The notes under the pieces: generated by a model
Seen by the model: only the letters and a program-made list of their open reading frames with translations
What the model was told of the DNA's origin: nothing
Database searches by the model: none
From: Cyclospora cayetanensis
Lineage: Eukaryota; Apicomplexa; Conoidasida; Eucoccidiorida; Eimeriidae
Assembly: GCF_002999335.1 (NCBI RefSeq)
Contig: NW_020312258.1
Location: forward strand, 248,001 to 312,000
DNA: 64,000 nt
Direction of reading: 5' to 3'
Shown: positions 37,201 to 47,667 of the stretch, in pieces
How positions within the stretch are numbered: the first letter of the stretch is position 1
How the letters are laid out: the number at the start of each line of letters is the position of its first letter
Translations under genes and position numbers: made by a program

Positions 37201-38292
37201 CTAGCGCCGAGGCGCCAGCAAGCCCAGAGACGGCGTCAGCTCTCGCAGACAGCAACGCGGGGGGGGAGAGGGGGCGCGAACGAGAAGCCGCTGTCTGGCG
37301 GGGACTGGACTGCCCAAGACTCGCATCAGCAAGTCGCTGCCTTTCGCCTTGTTGCGGCACGGCAGACACTGCACAGTCTGACGGCAAGGGAGCGCGGCAG
37401 GGCAGAGGCGGCCTGTGTCTGTCCAACGGCTGCAAGCCTTCGTGCAAGACTCCCCTTGTCACCGCACACGCCGTTGCTCTCGCTGGCGCGGCTGCAGTCG
37501 CTAGGGGGGGCGGTTCGGCTGCCTCTGGAGCCGCGCGACTCGCCTCGAAGAATACCAAGTAGGTGCTTCCCTTGACGATCGGACGCCGCACGCAGACGAC
37601 CACGCGCTCAACTGGCGAGGCGGGGGGCCCCCCAGGAAGGGGGCCCCCCGCGCTGCTCTGCAGCACCAAGCGGATCAAGCCTGGCTGCCCTTGAGAAGTC
37701 TTGAGACTGATAGTCTCCGCGTACTCCCGCCGAATGCGCCGCATCGTGGCGGCGTCTACTCTGCAGCTCGCCTCCTGCCCCACCCCCGCAGAGGCTCCTA
37801 AGCGATTCGCCGGGGGAGCTCGCAGGGGGGGGGGGGGTTGTACCCCCCCCCGTGCGACACTCCCTGCACGCCAGCCAAGCAAGTCTGGCTAGCACCCCAC
37901 CCCGAAGCGCCTCCGTGGAGCATGCTCCCCGACTTCAGAACCTTAGAGGGCATCCCGTGTCGACTCCCGCTTCGCAGTCGCGACTGCAAATGAGAGAGTC
38001 TCCCAGACAGCCTATGGCCAGAGGGAGGGGGGCCCCCCGACGACATCCGCCACACCTCCAGTTTCTTCTCTTTCGTCGGATCGTAAAAGGCAAACGGCAG
38101 ACCATACCTGCACCCACAAGGGAGGCACCCAATAATACCAGACCACGCAAACACTCACCTCCTCTCTACCAACACAACGCTACACACTCAAAATACACAC
38201 CAAAACACCCCCAAATTAAATCCCGCCTAAGGACAAATGGCTAAGTAAGCCCCGTAGATATGTATGTATATGTATATGTATGTATGTATGCA

Positions 38293-38323
<31 letters not shown>

Positions 38324-39170
38324 GTATATGTATATATGTATGTATATATGTATGTATATATGTATATATATATGTATGTATATATGTATGTATATATATA
38401 TATATGTATATATGTATATACGTATATATGTATATATGTATGTATATGTATATGTATATGCATATATATATATATATGTATATACATATACATATACATA
38501 TATATGCATATGTATATGTATAGATGTATGTATATATATATGTATATATGTATATATATATGTATATATGTATGTATATATGTATATATGTATGTATATA
38601 TATGTGTATATTTATATGTATGTATATATATATGTATATATGTATGTATATATGTATGTATATATATATGTACATATATGCATATACGCACACCCCTCCT
38701 TACTCCACAATAAAGACTCCCACCTGGGCGCATGACGTTATCACTGCACACACGGCCAGGAGGCGTAGATGGACACATATATACATACATATATATATAT
38801 ATATGTATATGCATACATAAAGATATATCCAGTGTACATGAATATATATAAATCCATGGAGCATATGTCTATATACATATTTGTGTACAGTTACATGTAA
38901 ACATATATCTTCATATATATCTACATATCCAAACATATATATTTAGATGTGTATAAATATGCTCGCCCATACAAAGACACGTATAGATATGCATCTGTGG
39001 ATATATCGAGAGATCATTGTACGCATCTATGCGTACAAATATTTAAAAAGCTACACAGTATATAGATATACACGTGTATATGTATATGTATGTGCATACA
39101 CTCGTAGAGAAGAAATGAAAAAGAAGCCTCATCCTGAACTAGAATCGTCGCTCTTTCTCTCTCTCTTTCT

Positions 39171-39244
<74 letters not shown>

Positions 39245-40810
39245 GTGTATATCTAGATAACCGTCTTGCATTGGATCTGGGCGTAAGAAGAAAAGACGCT
39301 TGTTTGCGCCTTACCTTCCTAGGAATTCGTAGCTTTTCTTGAGGTGCTGCCGCGGAACCGGAAGGACAGGTTCGTAGGCAGAGACTCCATGCTGCCCAAC
39401 AAAGAGGACGAAGGAGGTTTTGTTGACAAGAACGTAGTCTGGGATGGAGGGTTCTCTCAGACGGACGAATTTCGAGCCCGCGTACAAGCAGACTTCCACT
39501 TCTGTCAGACAGAAGGAACTGCTGCTGCCGCTGTTGCAGTTGCCGACAGCGTTAGAAGCGCTGGGGCGGAAAACCAAAGACCGTCCACAGAAAGCCTCCG
39601 AGGGAGGCTCCCCCGTCGTTCCCGCTGCCGTTTGCGTCGCTGGCTGCGTCTCGTGCTGATGCCGCACCTGCACAAGTCGCGCGCTGTCAATCTCTATAGG
39701 GCCCGACCAGACAGCTCCTGCTTTTCCCTCCCCCCCTGCAGCAGCGTCTTCCGCCGTCTGCGACGTGTTGCCAGAGCCTGAGCAGTTCGAGCCCTTCCTG
39801 CAAGCTTCCCTGCAAGCGTCTTCCGCAGCAGCACGCTGTGACTCAGCAGACAGCAGCTCGATCTCTCCGGGAGAGCCTTGCAAGAGTGGACACCTCAGCT
39901 GCGCTGCTCCCGGAAGGCTGGCGACAGCAGCCCCCTCGCCTGCTCCCACGAGCGCTCCCTTCGCGAGATATTGCTGCTGCTGCTGCTGCAGGGGAGACGG
40001 CACTTGCTGGAGGCTCTGCAAGGCTCGGCTGCCGCCTCTCTGAGAGCTCTCTGCGCCTCCAAAGTAACGTCCAGACACCTCAGAGGTCTCGCTGTGCTGT
40101 TGCTGCACCGACTGCTGCGTTGTCTGCGTCGAAGGCTGTTGCATCTCTTGCTGCTGCTGCAAGAAGTACGGAGTCAGCTGCTTGGAAACGGAGGGGGGCA
40201 GTTCTGGCTCGCCAGTTTCCCAGGAGAGATCAGCGCGAGCATCCCTTCGAACAAGCCCTTTCTGAGGAACGGCCGTCAGCACAATGGAGACGGGCTTTTT
40301 GCCTTGCGGATGGAATTCCATGAGGCTCCCTGGCTCGAGCAGGTGGCAGCGAGCCTCTTGGCTCCCCCCCGCTTCGCAGAACCACAGAGCCTTGGACGTC
40401 TCGTTCGAGACAACGTAGGCTGGCAGAATCTCCACGACTGTCGTTCGCGAGAAGGGAGCCGGCGCTATGCCCATGGAGAGCGAGTAGTGCAGCAGAGGAT
40501 TGACTTCAGTCCTCTCCACGAGGATCTGATACGTCCCCATGTCACTCAGCAGAAACTCCCCAGACCACGCAGTTGAGTCGCTGCTTGCACCGAAGGCAGC
40601 GCCGAGACACCGCCGCAGGCTCGACGGCTCCTCCCGCGCATACATCTCAAAATCCTTCACCATAAAAAACTGAGAAGACGGAACGCCCACCGACAAACGA
40701 GAGGCCCCAAAGTCATGCGACAACACAACTCGCTGAAAAGGAGGAAGCGACTGCAGACTCCCATTGCCGTGACGTCGAAGCAACAATACGTATCCCGTTC
40801 GATTTACAAC
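30920..40810 (-). CDS. VPS13: VPS13-like lipid-transfer protein: SHR-BD and C-terminal region
   Basis: VPS13 proteins bridge organelles and move lipids in bulk. Exons in gene order: 39315-40810, 35563-38107, 34476-34879, 33815-34006, 33753 to an unresolved donor, 32842-33112, 32427 to about 31790, 30920-31642. Blocks: SHR-BD with [35 protein letters not shown] and [57 protein letters not shown] and [40 protein letters not shown] (family KVLGS.DFLGNPV); [20 protein letters not shown]; then a likely PH-like end with [20 protein letters not shown]. Large low-complexity inserts (poly-Gln/His at ~36200-36360, Pro/Ser-rich, Glu/Asp-rich). The N-terminal chorein domain and the long lipid-groove region are absent from the window upstream. 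The reading frame changes near 37825-37851. The terminal exon is not found. Family call good. Confidence 0.75.
33404..33445. other. 42-bp near-perfect palindrome in a VPS13 intron
   Basis: Outer arms 33404-33413 and 33436-33445 pair perfectly (GTAGTCGTGC); the GTGC/GCAC-rich centre continues the pairing with one mismatch. Located between exons starting at 33753 and 33112. Confidence 0.75.
33563..33648. repeat. Direct duplication of a ~34-bp C/T-rich unit
   Basis: The unit starting TTTTCTCCCCCCTTCCC and ending CTCCCTCCT occurs at about 33566-33598 and again at 33616-33648. It lies at or just beyond the end of the VPS13 exon that starts at 33753. Confidence 0.8.
34165..34362. repeat. (TA)n followed by TATACAT-type repeat in a VPS13 intron
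   Basis: Pure TA to about 34202, then 20-24-bp units of the form ACATATATACATTTATATAC repeated about six times. Sits in the intron 34007-34475. Confidence 0.85.
36115..36167. other. Perfect 20-bp inverted repeat inside VPS13 coding sequence
   Basis: Left arm 36115-36134 and right arm 36148-36167 are exact reverse complements, with a 13-base loop (36135-36147). It lies in exon 35563-38107, in a low-complexity linker, where the two arms encode SLHSQPR-like and AVEGRTP-like sequence. Confidence 0.85.
37825..37851. other. Adjacent 13-G and 9-C runs at a reading-frame change
   Basis: G run 37825-37837, five bases, C run 37843-37851. Both flanking VPS13 frames stay open across this point (overlap about 37798-37882), but they differ in phase, so one base missing (or two extra) in a homopolymer would join them. 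Confidence 0.7.
38255..38690. repeat. ~435-bp TATA/TATG microsatellite in a VPS13 intron
   Basis: Long TATATATG/TATGTATG array on the plus strand in intron 38108-39314. More TA-rich sequence follows to about 39080. Open frames of Tyr/Ile/Val/Met repeats across it are artefacts. Confidence 0.9.
39148..39242. repeat. (CT)n(TA)n microsatellite in a VPS13 intron
   Basis: Pyrimidine tract of CTCT/CTTT to about 39208, then pure (TA) to about 39242, just upstream (on the minus strand, downstream) of the SHR-BD exon end at 39315. Confidence 0.85.
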
Positions 40811-41329
40811 CTAAAACACATCCAACGCAAAAACACGCACATATACATATACATATATATGTATATGTATAGATGTATACATGTGCATATATCTATATGC
40901 ATATATGTCTAATTACCAGCCTATTAGAACACTTTCTTTCGTTCTCTCTCTCTCTCTACCTCTAACTCCCTCTCTCTCTCTCTATTTCTCTCGCTTTCTC
41001 TGTTTCTCTCTCTCTATTTCTCTCGCTTTCTCTGTTTCTCTCTCTATCTCTAACTCCCTCTCTCTTTCTCTATTTCCCTCCGAATGACAGGCAAAAGCAC
41101 TCTCGCAAGGAAGGCACGCGGAAAGCAGGCAACTGTCGTGGAGTAAAGGACTCTAAAAGACTTCTCCTTCCTTCCCTCCCTCCAGCCATCCAGTCCTTCC
41201 CTCCCCCGTGAGGCGCGTTTTAATCGCTTCCCCATGTCACCTGCCTTCCATGCCCGAGAACATATAGACATTTGAGAGAGAGAGAGAGAGCTGACGAGAA
41301 AGAGAAAGAAAGAGATAAAGAGAGAGAGA

Positions 41330-41411
<82 letters not shown>

Positions 41412-41590
41412 TAGAGACAGACAGACAGAGCGAGATAGAAAGAGATGCTCAAGTGTCAAATGTTATGACTTTAGAATTCAGACCAACCTTCGTCTTCCCC
41501 TCCTTTTGCGATTTGGGTGTCTCCTCGGCGTCTGTGCTGCTTCTGGCGAGGGCGTGGTGTAGCTTTTTGAGGCTTCGTGCGCTTGCAGCG
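40811..41590. repeat. Microsatellite-filled junction between VPS13-like and VPS39-like genes
   Basis: Contains TATA/CATA repeats (about 40840-40905), CT-rich repeats (about 40938-41080) and GA-rich repeats (about 41272-41450), so the polypurine strand switches within it. The 5'-most visible exon of each flanking gene begins at its edges. No promoter or start exon for either gene is recognisable apart from a possible ATG at 41591. Confidence 0.7.
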
Positions 41591-42194
41591 ATGGAACTGT
41601 TTATGCAAGAAGGATACTGCCCGTTGCCTCCTGCAGAGGTGTTGCAGCTGCTGGAGCGGCAGCTGCCTCAGCAGCAGCAGCAGCAGTTGCGGGAGACGTT
41701 TTTGGAGCACCTCCTGCTGCAAGGCCTTCTTCAGAATTCAGATATTGAGACGGAGCTGGCGTCGATTTATGTGGAAAGAGGTGGGGGGAAATTGAGGCTT
41801 TTTTTGAGTGTTTTTCGGTTGATCTCCTTGCGCTTGCTTTGCTCTCGTCCTCGGTTCGTGCTAGAAACTATCTGCCTTTTGAGTCGCCGCAAGAGGAAGG
41901 CCAAGACACTCAGATGCCTCAAGAAGCGTATGTGGGTGTCTGCGCGCTGCACATGCAGCTCTCGCAGCAGCGAGGCTTGCTCGAAAGGATGTTGCAGAAA
42001 CCCAAGAGGGAGCAGAGATGGCGGGAGCAGCGATATCCTCAGCAGCAGCAACAGAAGAACGCCAGCAGCTGAGACGATTTTTGCATCAGCAGAGCACATA
42101 CGATGTGCATGTTCTCCTAAAGAAGGTGCGATGTGGCGGCCTACAGCTCCCAAAGCCCTTGATATATATATATATATAAATGTATATATATATG

Positions 42195-42226
<32 letters not shown>

Positions 42227-42939
42227 TATACATATATAAATTTCTTCTCCCCCCTCTCGCCACGCAGATGCTGCTAAAGCTTCCTGTCTGCAGGTGGATC
42301 TTGGGTGCTGCTGAGACGTTTGCAGATAGGGGGGAATGCTGACTTGATCGAGGAGAGGGCTCTTCTGCATGGGAAGGCTGGGGAGCACGAGTGAGACTTT
42401 GGATTAACACTTGCTGCTTAGCATTTGTCGAGTCGCAAACGCTTGCTGATAGATCTGCTTGGCTGGTAGGAGGCTGCCTATTCTTGAGGCTTCCCCCCTT
42501 TAAAAAAGCCGCCTTTATGAATGTCTGACACCTGCTCTGGGCGCAGCATGGCCTTGCTTTGCTTTGTGAAGAAAAAGAGAGACGTTGCAGCCGCAGAAGC
42601 CTACTGCGCTGCTGCTGAGCAGCAGCTACGGCCGCTGCTGCTCCAGCTGGATAAAACAGAATACGAGACGATGAAGCAGACAGGAGAGCTCTGGAAAGTT
42701 CCCATCGCACAGGCACAGAAGCTGCAGCAGCAGAAGCGAAAGGAGCAGCAGCAGGAGCAGCAGCAGCAGCAGCAACAGCAGCACGTCTACGGAGGTAGGA
42801 TGGGGGGCAGGAAAAAGCAAACACTTTTTCGAAACGAGCATGTTCCTCAGATTTACACTCGACACCTTCTGCATGGATGCAAATAGCTGGTGACGCCATG
42901 ATTTTCAGGAGGCCTTTCTAGAGCTGACGTGCGATCAAC

Positions 42940-42970
<31 letters not shown>

Positions 42971-44224
42971 ATATGTATATATATATGCGCTTCCAGGGCA
43001 CGAGAGAAGCTGCGACTTACTGCTTTTGCTGCTCAAGGTATATAACCCCGAATCCCTCATCCCCCGAGCGCTTCGACTTATGTGCGTTTCCCTACATGTC
43101 ATGGATTTTTGTTTTATTTAGGCTCTAAAGCTTGTAATATAGACGCTGCATGCGCCTCTCTGTAGGTCCTACTGGATTGTTGGCGCGAAGAGGCCGCCAA
43201 CGCAGCAGTGGGAGCGGCAGCAGCAGCAGCAGCATCTCCGTCACCAGCAGCAGAAGGATCGGCAGAGGCAGACTTTTACTTGAAAAACGCACTGCTGTTG
43301 TTGCAACGCCATGCAGGGGCACCGTCTCTCACTCTGCGGTCTGTTCTCTCTCGCCTGCCTGGTGACTTATTGCTGCAGCAGTTGGCTCCCTTCTTAAAGG
43401 TGACGCTGCAGCGTCAGCAGGATGCAGCAGCCGCAGCAGCAGTGCAAGAAAAACTCTGCAGTGCGGAGTACCTCACAGTGTACAGACAGGCCGCCGACGA
43501 GAAGAGCAAGTGGATCGAGATTACGCAGGAAACGTAAAATGATCACGATATCTGCTCTTTCTCTCTCTCTATTTCTCTATTTCTAACACCCTCTCAAGAG
43601 CTCACTTTAAATAGCTGCTGCGTCTGCTCTTCATAAGGAACTCACGCTTTGTTTGCCTCTGTTGCACTCTGTACGTTTTTACTCTGCGTCATCCGTCTCT
43701 CTCTCTCTCTCTATCATCAGAAAGCCGCTGCACCTGCTTGTAAGTGCTCTCCTAGCGCTTCACTCACGGCGTGCTTGCTTGCGTCTCGTCTTGCTTGACG
43801 CGAAGTGCAATCGAACGACTGTTCAAATAGTGCATTGCCCCCTTCCTGAGTGCCTTGCGAATTCCAGGGCCTGCCCACAGTGCGCTCGGAGAATTGGCAG
43901 CCGTTCTTTTGCAGCATTACCTGACGGCAGATGCCTCCATGTACAGTGCAGCGAAGGAATGGAGTGTAAGTGGCTCTTCGAAGTCTTGAAGCTCTCGAGT
44001 TCGTGCCTCTCCACCACTGCACACACACCCCTTTGCGCCCTGTTGCCCCTATCGAAAGCAGTGGGAGTTTGCCGCCAGTCACACACAAACACACTGCACA
44101 AGAAAGCCTGTACGCTCATTTCTAGATTCAAAGCTTGAAACCTTTGGTGCTCCCCTCATGATGCGGCTGGTTCGCAGCCTTCACGGCGAATCCCTCCAAC
44201 ATGGACGCCTCTACTTCAGGGTAA
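41591..44224 (+). CDS. VPS39: VPS39/Vam6-like HOPS (or CORVET) subunit, C-terminal half
   Basis: HOPS/CORVET subunits tether endosomes and vacuoles before fusion. Phased exons: to 42125 ([19 protein letters not shown]), 42326-42390, 42547-42794, 42997-43037, 43166-43533, 43868-43965, 44178-44224 (stop TAA 44222-44224). Joined blocks match VPS39 and TGFBRAP1: [16 protein letters not shown] then [20 protein letters not shown] (family LLEERALLLGR.GKHEQAL......A..YC), [19 protein letters not shown], and the zinc-binding end [14 protein letters not shown] with [10 protein letters not shown] (family C.VC.RRIG...F...P.G...H..C). The visible start, [20 protein letters not shown] at 41591, is only a candidate. 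Splicing between 41780 and 42060 is unresolved. An N-terminal CNH beta-propeller, expected in the family, is absent. Poly-Gln and poly-Ala inserts present. VPS39 versus VPS3/TRAP1 cannot be settled. Confidence 0.75.
42160..42242. repeat. (TA)n microsatellite in a VPS39 intron
   Basis: TATATA/TATGTA repeats between exons ending 42125 and starting 42326. Confidence 0.85.
42939..42990. repeat. (AAAT)n tetranucleotide repeat in a VPS39 intron
   Basis: About eight AAAT units followed by TATA, ending just before the tiny 41-bp exon 42997-43037. Confidence 0.9.
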
Positions 44225-45204
44225 GTTCGCGATTGCTTTTTTTCGCTTCTGGCGGATCCGACTAGCCAAAGCGAAAAACGCAGTCAGCCTCTCTGGCATT
44301 TCGGAGGGTGGAGGTGTTCCCCCCTTCCACTTCCTTGCCCAACGGTATTTTTTGGGGGGAGGAGAAGCGGGAGCCTCTCGATTTTGGAACCCTTAAATTG
44401 CACATTCATAGGGCCCTAGGTAGGCGATGCGCCTTACCCCGCTTTGAGTGAGACTTAGCGCGGGCGTCTTCAAGCGCATGTCAGCTAGCTAGCTCGTTAT
44501 GAGAAACTTCCTGTGGAGCTGTCTCCCGCGAGTACTAGGGTTCTCGCAACGGTCGAGCTAGCGCGGCAGTCAGCTAGTTTTAGCTAATTCTGTGTAGTAA
44601 AAGAGGATCCGGCCTCCTCTACTGCCACGTCTGCGTCTAGCTAGGCGTGGCTAGCCAGCGTGAGCGATGCGCACACGCAGCAGTGGAGCCGTACAAAGTG
44701 GAGGGGGGCAGCCAACCACGCCAAGCAAAAAGTATTCTTTCCCTATTTAGTTGCCACTGCGCGAATCCGCGTCCTGCTCAAGAGCAGCGACGCTCTATCC
44801 ACCAGAGCAACACACGAAGCGCAACAAATTTAAAACCTTCAGGAGTGTTCTCGTGAAGAAGGTTATGATCCCTCGCGCCGCTACTCCCCACGAACCCAGG
44901 AATGGGGTAGTCTAGAGCTAACGGCCCCTCCCCCAAAAGCCGTGCACCCTTTCAGCACGAAATTTGGGGTGTACGAAGCATGCCGTTCGTTCCCGCGGCG
45001 CTTAGCCCTTTGTTCATCCGTCCAAGAGCTTGCACCTGCCTGCAAAGCCAAAGCCGTCGCCACGATACTTTCATGTGGCCTGTTGGTTGATTTGCCGCGT
45101 TCTGTGCAACCCAACAGCCGCACTCTCTGACCGTTCTACGAAATCATCAACTCGCACTCTGATCGTGCCAGCCCCTTTAACGGGAGCTCGCTTCCTGCAG
45201 GAGT
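44225..45204. other. Intergenic between convergent VPS39 and centrin genes
   Basis: No gene supported. Contains several AGCTAGCTAG-type short palindromes (about 44483-44655) and a tRNA-like D-arm on the minus strand near 44755-44815 that does not fold into a complete tRNA. Confidence 0.55.
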
Positions 45205-45996
45205 CTAAGGAAAGGCTTTTTTCGTCATGATGGCGTAAAAATCCTCGAAGGATATCTCGCCGTCACCATTCGAGTCTGCACGCTCCACCATTTCTCTCAG
45301 CTCCTCTTCGCTGAGACTCTCCCCCAGTTCACGTGCTACCCTCTTTAGGTTCTTTAGAGTAATGGACCCCGTTTTGTCATCGTCAAACAAATTGAAAATC
45401 TTTTGAATGCCCTCGCGACTCTCCTTGTCTCCCTGCAGCACGCACGAACAAAACAAACTCTTGCACAAAGCGGCATACCTTGGACCCTACTAACTACACC
45501 CGTGGAGAGCGAAGAAATCAACAGTCGCGAGCGACCACTTGAGGCAAGACTGGGAAATTTCGCTTCGAAAAAAAGCCGTCTGAGGAGCAAAGCTGTCGTT
45601 CCACTCGCAGCTTTGCAACTAACTCGCGCTCTTCAGCAATCCCCTTCCTCCGCCTTTCTCCTCCCCCCTTCCCCTGCCCCCTATCTCCTTCAATCTGCAC
45701 GATGAGCTTACAAGTTTGGCAGTGATGGCATCGAGAAATTCTTCAAAGTCCACAGGCCCGCCACCATCCCGATCCAGCTCAGCAATCATTTGATACACAG
45801 TCGGATTCTTCGCTTCAAAGCCTAAGGATTGCATCGCAGCCTTAAGTTCCTTGGGGTCGACTGTGCCGCTGCCATCGGTGTCGAAGAGAGAGAAGGCTTC
45901 TCGAACCTCTTCGACCTCTTCCGCTGTCAACCCTGGACGCTCTACCCGACGGCGAGCCGCTGGGGAGGCGCCTCCACGGGTTCCGCCACGCTGCAT
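45205..45996 (-). CDS. CEN1: Centrin (caltractin), EF-hand protein of centrosome/centrocone
   Basis: Centrins are four-EF-hand proteins of centrioles and basal bodies; in Apicomplexa they take part in nuclear division and daughter budding. Two exons close in phase: 45712-45996 and 45205-45432; 170 residues, the usual size. Start [20 protein letters not shown] is a short basic head as in Toxoplasma centrin 1. EF1 [12 protein letters not shown] is canonical. EF2 [12 protein letters not shown] has Gly-Pro, as is usual in the family. EF3 [12 protein letters not shown] lacks the final acidic residue, also common. EF4 [12 protein letters not shown] is canonical. The end is MTKKAFP. An upstream GTG at 46002 keeps the frame open but the ATG at 45994-45996 is the natural start. 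Paralogue number (1 versus 2) is a guess from similarity. Confidence 0.95.
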
Positions 45997-46962
45997 CCTC
46001 ACGCTGGGGCTTGAACAGCGACACCTGGTGAACAGACACCTCGAGAGAGGGAGGGGAAAGCGAGGAAAAGCGAGGGAGGAGAATGGGCAGGTTGAAGCAG
46101 AGGAGTACCAAGCGCGACCACGCCACTTTACGAAGCCTCGACGGATAGGAACTAAGAGAGAGCTCGAAAGCGACCCGTCGAGACTAGTGCCGTTGCTGTG
46201 TCACTCCCGTTGCCTGTTCACTGATGATGCTGCTGCTCTGACGACACCGTGTCGGCTGCCGCTACTAACTGAGGACGCACTTGGAGCGTTGCAATGAATG
46301 GCCCTTCGGAAGGCGAAGACTCGCGCCGTGCAAACGAATGACAATATAGAAGCCCTCCAATTTTGATAAAGAAATAAAGACACAAGAGGGGTTCACGAAA
46401 AGGCAGTCGCGAGGGGCCCTACAACCAGCAGCAGCACCGGTAAAATATTGAGTGCACCACCAGCCTCCACCGCTGGGGCCCTCTCGCTCACTCTAGTCTT
46501 CTTCCTGCATCGAAATTTTGTTGAATTGTTGAAAGCTTCTTCATGACCCGATCCTTTGGACGTCGAATTCTCCCTTTTTAGGCAGAAAGTCATCAGGCTT
46601 TGTTGTGTTTTAGGCGCACGGGGAACTCCAGCGGAAGCCTGGACCGAACATGCACCGCAGGCAAAGCGCCTTACGCCAAGCGCCTTACAGCATAGAGTCT
46701 ACCACATTTAAGATTTTGGCTACTGCTTGAGGGACGAACGCTGAAAAGCCGCGCGCGTGGATCCGCTAACCATTTGTCTGCCTCTGCTCCCTAGGAAATC
46801 AAGAGCAACGCACGCTTCAGCATTTCGCCACCCCTCCCCCACTGCTTCGCCTGCTTGGCGCCACTGCTGTACGCTTCTGGCGTGGCCTGTATCTGGAGCT
46901 TTCGTGCTTCGACTTTCGAGTTCAGGGGTTTGGCATTTAGGCTGCTCTATTTGTCCTTCGCA
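45997..46962. other. Shared promoter region of divergent centrin and CRIPT genes
   Basis: Just under 1 kb between two divergent start codons. No gene or repeat array seen; 5' UTRs of both genes must lie here. Confidence 0.6.
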
Positions 46963-47667
46963 ATGCCATGCGAGAAATGCGAGGCAAAGCTCACCAGACT
47001 CGTGACGCCGGACGTTAAGGAAGGTAAGAGCATATGATGCGGGGATGATAAGAAAACTTGCCACGAAGAGCTGTGCCGCGGAATTTAGACGGTGGGGGCC
47101 CCCAGCGGCGGTGTCTTACACGCGGGGTTGCTGTGTGCAATTCAGGCTCAAAGCGTGCAGTCGGCGTCAACAAACTCATTGAAAAAACTACGAAAAAGGA
47201 CAAGTGAGAGATGAGTGGCTTGGGGTTTCAAGTTTTTTGGCACCTTGTCTATGTGCAGCTTGGGACTAACAGGAGGAAAGGCTACAGAGCGGTAAACGTT
47301 TATGGCGGGGTCGGCGGTTTGGTGGCATTTCGCAGAGTTGTGATTGTTGGATCCAAGTGCAAGGTTTGCAGAACGGGACTTCACATGAAGGGGAAATACT
47401 GCGCGCCGTGGTAAGGATTCAGAGTCTTAGTGAGTGTTGGGTTTACGTTTGAGATTTGGAATTGAACTGGCCTTAGGTGTTCGCTTAATGCCTCCGATCT
47501 GCCGACTTGAATGCAACTATCGCGTAAGCGCGAGCCGCGGGACGGAGTGCTGAGTTCAGGTTGTGGATTTTGGGGCTTTTCTGTGCAGCGCTCACAAAAA
47601 TGGCCGTTGTTGGATGTGTGGAAAACGAATTGTCGATGTTTCCAAGCATAACATGAGCCTCGTGTAA
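46963..47667 (+). CDS. CRIPT: CRIPT homologue, small zinc-binding minor-spliceosome/PDZ-binding protein
   Basis: CRIPT was named as a PSD-95 PDZ-binding protein; it is conserved in eukaryotes that lack synapses and has since been linked to the minor spliceosome in animals. Four exons close in phase: 46963-47023, 47146-47203, 47273-47410, 47589-47667; 111 residues against about 101 in human. MPCEKCEAKLTRLVTPDVKE matches the family start MVCEKCEKKL....TPD. Further cysteine pairs follow: KCKVCRTGLHMKGKYCAPC-AHKNGRCWMCGKRI, then DVSKHNMSLV at the C terminus. The human end is TSV, also a PDZ-ligand type; here SLV fits the same S/T-x-V rule. The exon 3 segment VNVYGGVGGLVAFRRVVIVG replaces the family's PYGK...F. 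region and is about ten residues longer. Confidence 0.93.

Noticed and set aside
35706..37575. Plus-strand open frames of up to 333 codons opposite the VPS13 exon
   Set aside because: Low-complexity shadows of the minus-strand coding sequence; no conserved motif.
38227..38820. Long open frames of Tyr/Ile/His/Met repeats in several frames and both strands
   Set aside because: Direct translation of a TATA/TATG microsatellite inside a VPS13 intron.
44755..44815. tRNA-like sequence on the minus strand (GCTCTGGTGGATAGAGC D-arm-like piece followed by GCGGATTCGCGC)
   Set aside because: The D-arm is convincing, but no 5-bp anticodon stem with a 7-base loop can be formed and the acceptor stem has mismatches. 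At best a decayed tRNA-derived sequence.
45997..46002. Centrin start two codons further upstream
   Set aside because: The codon at 46000-46002 is GTG; the ATG at 45994-45996 matches known centrin starts.
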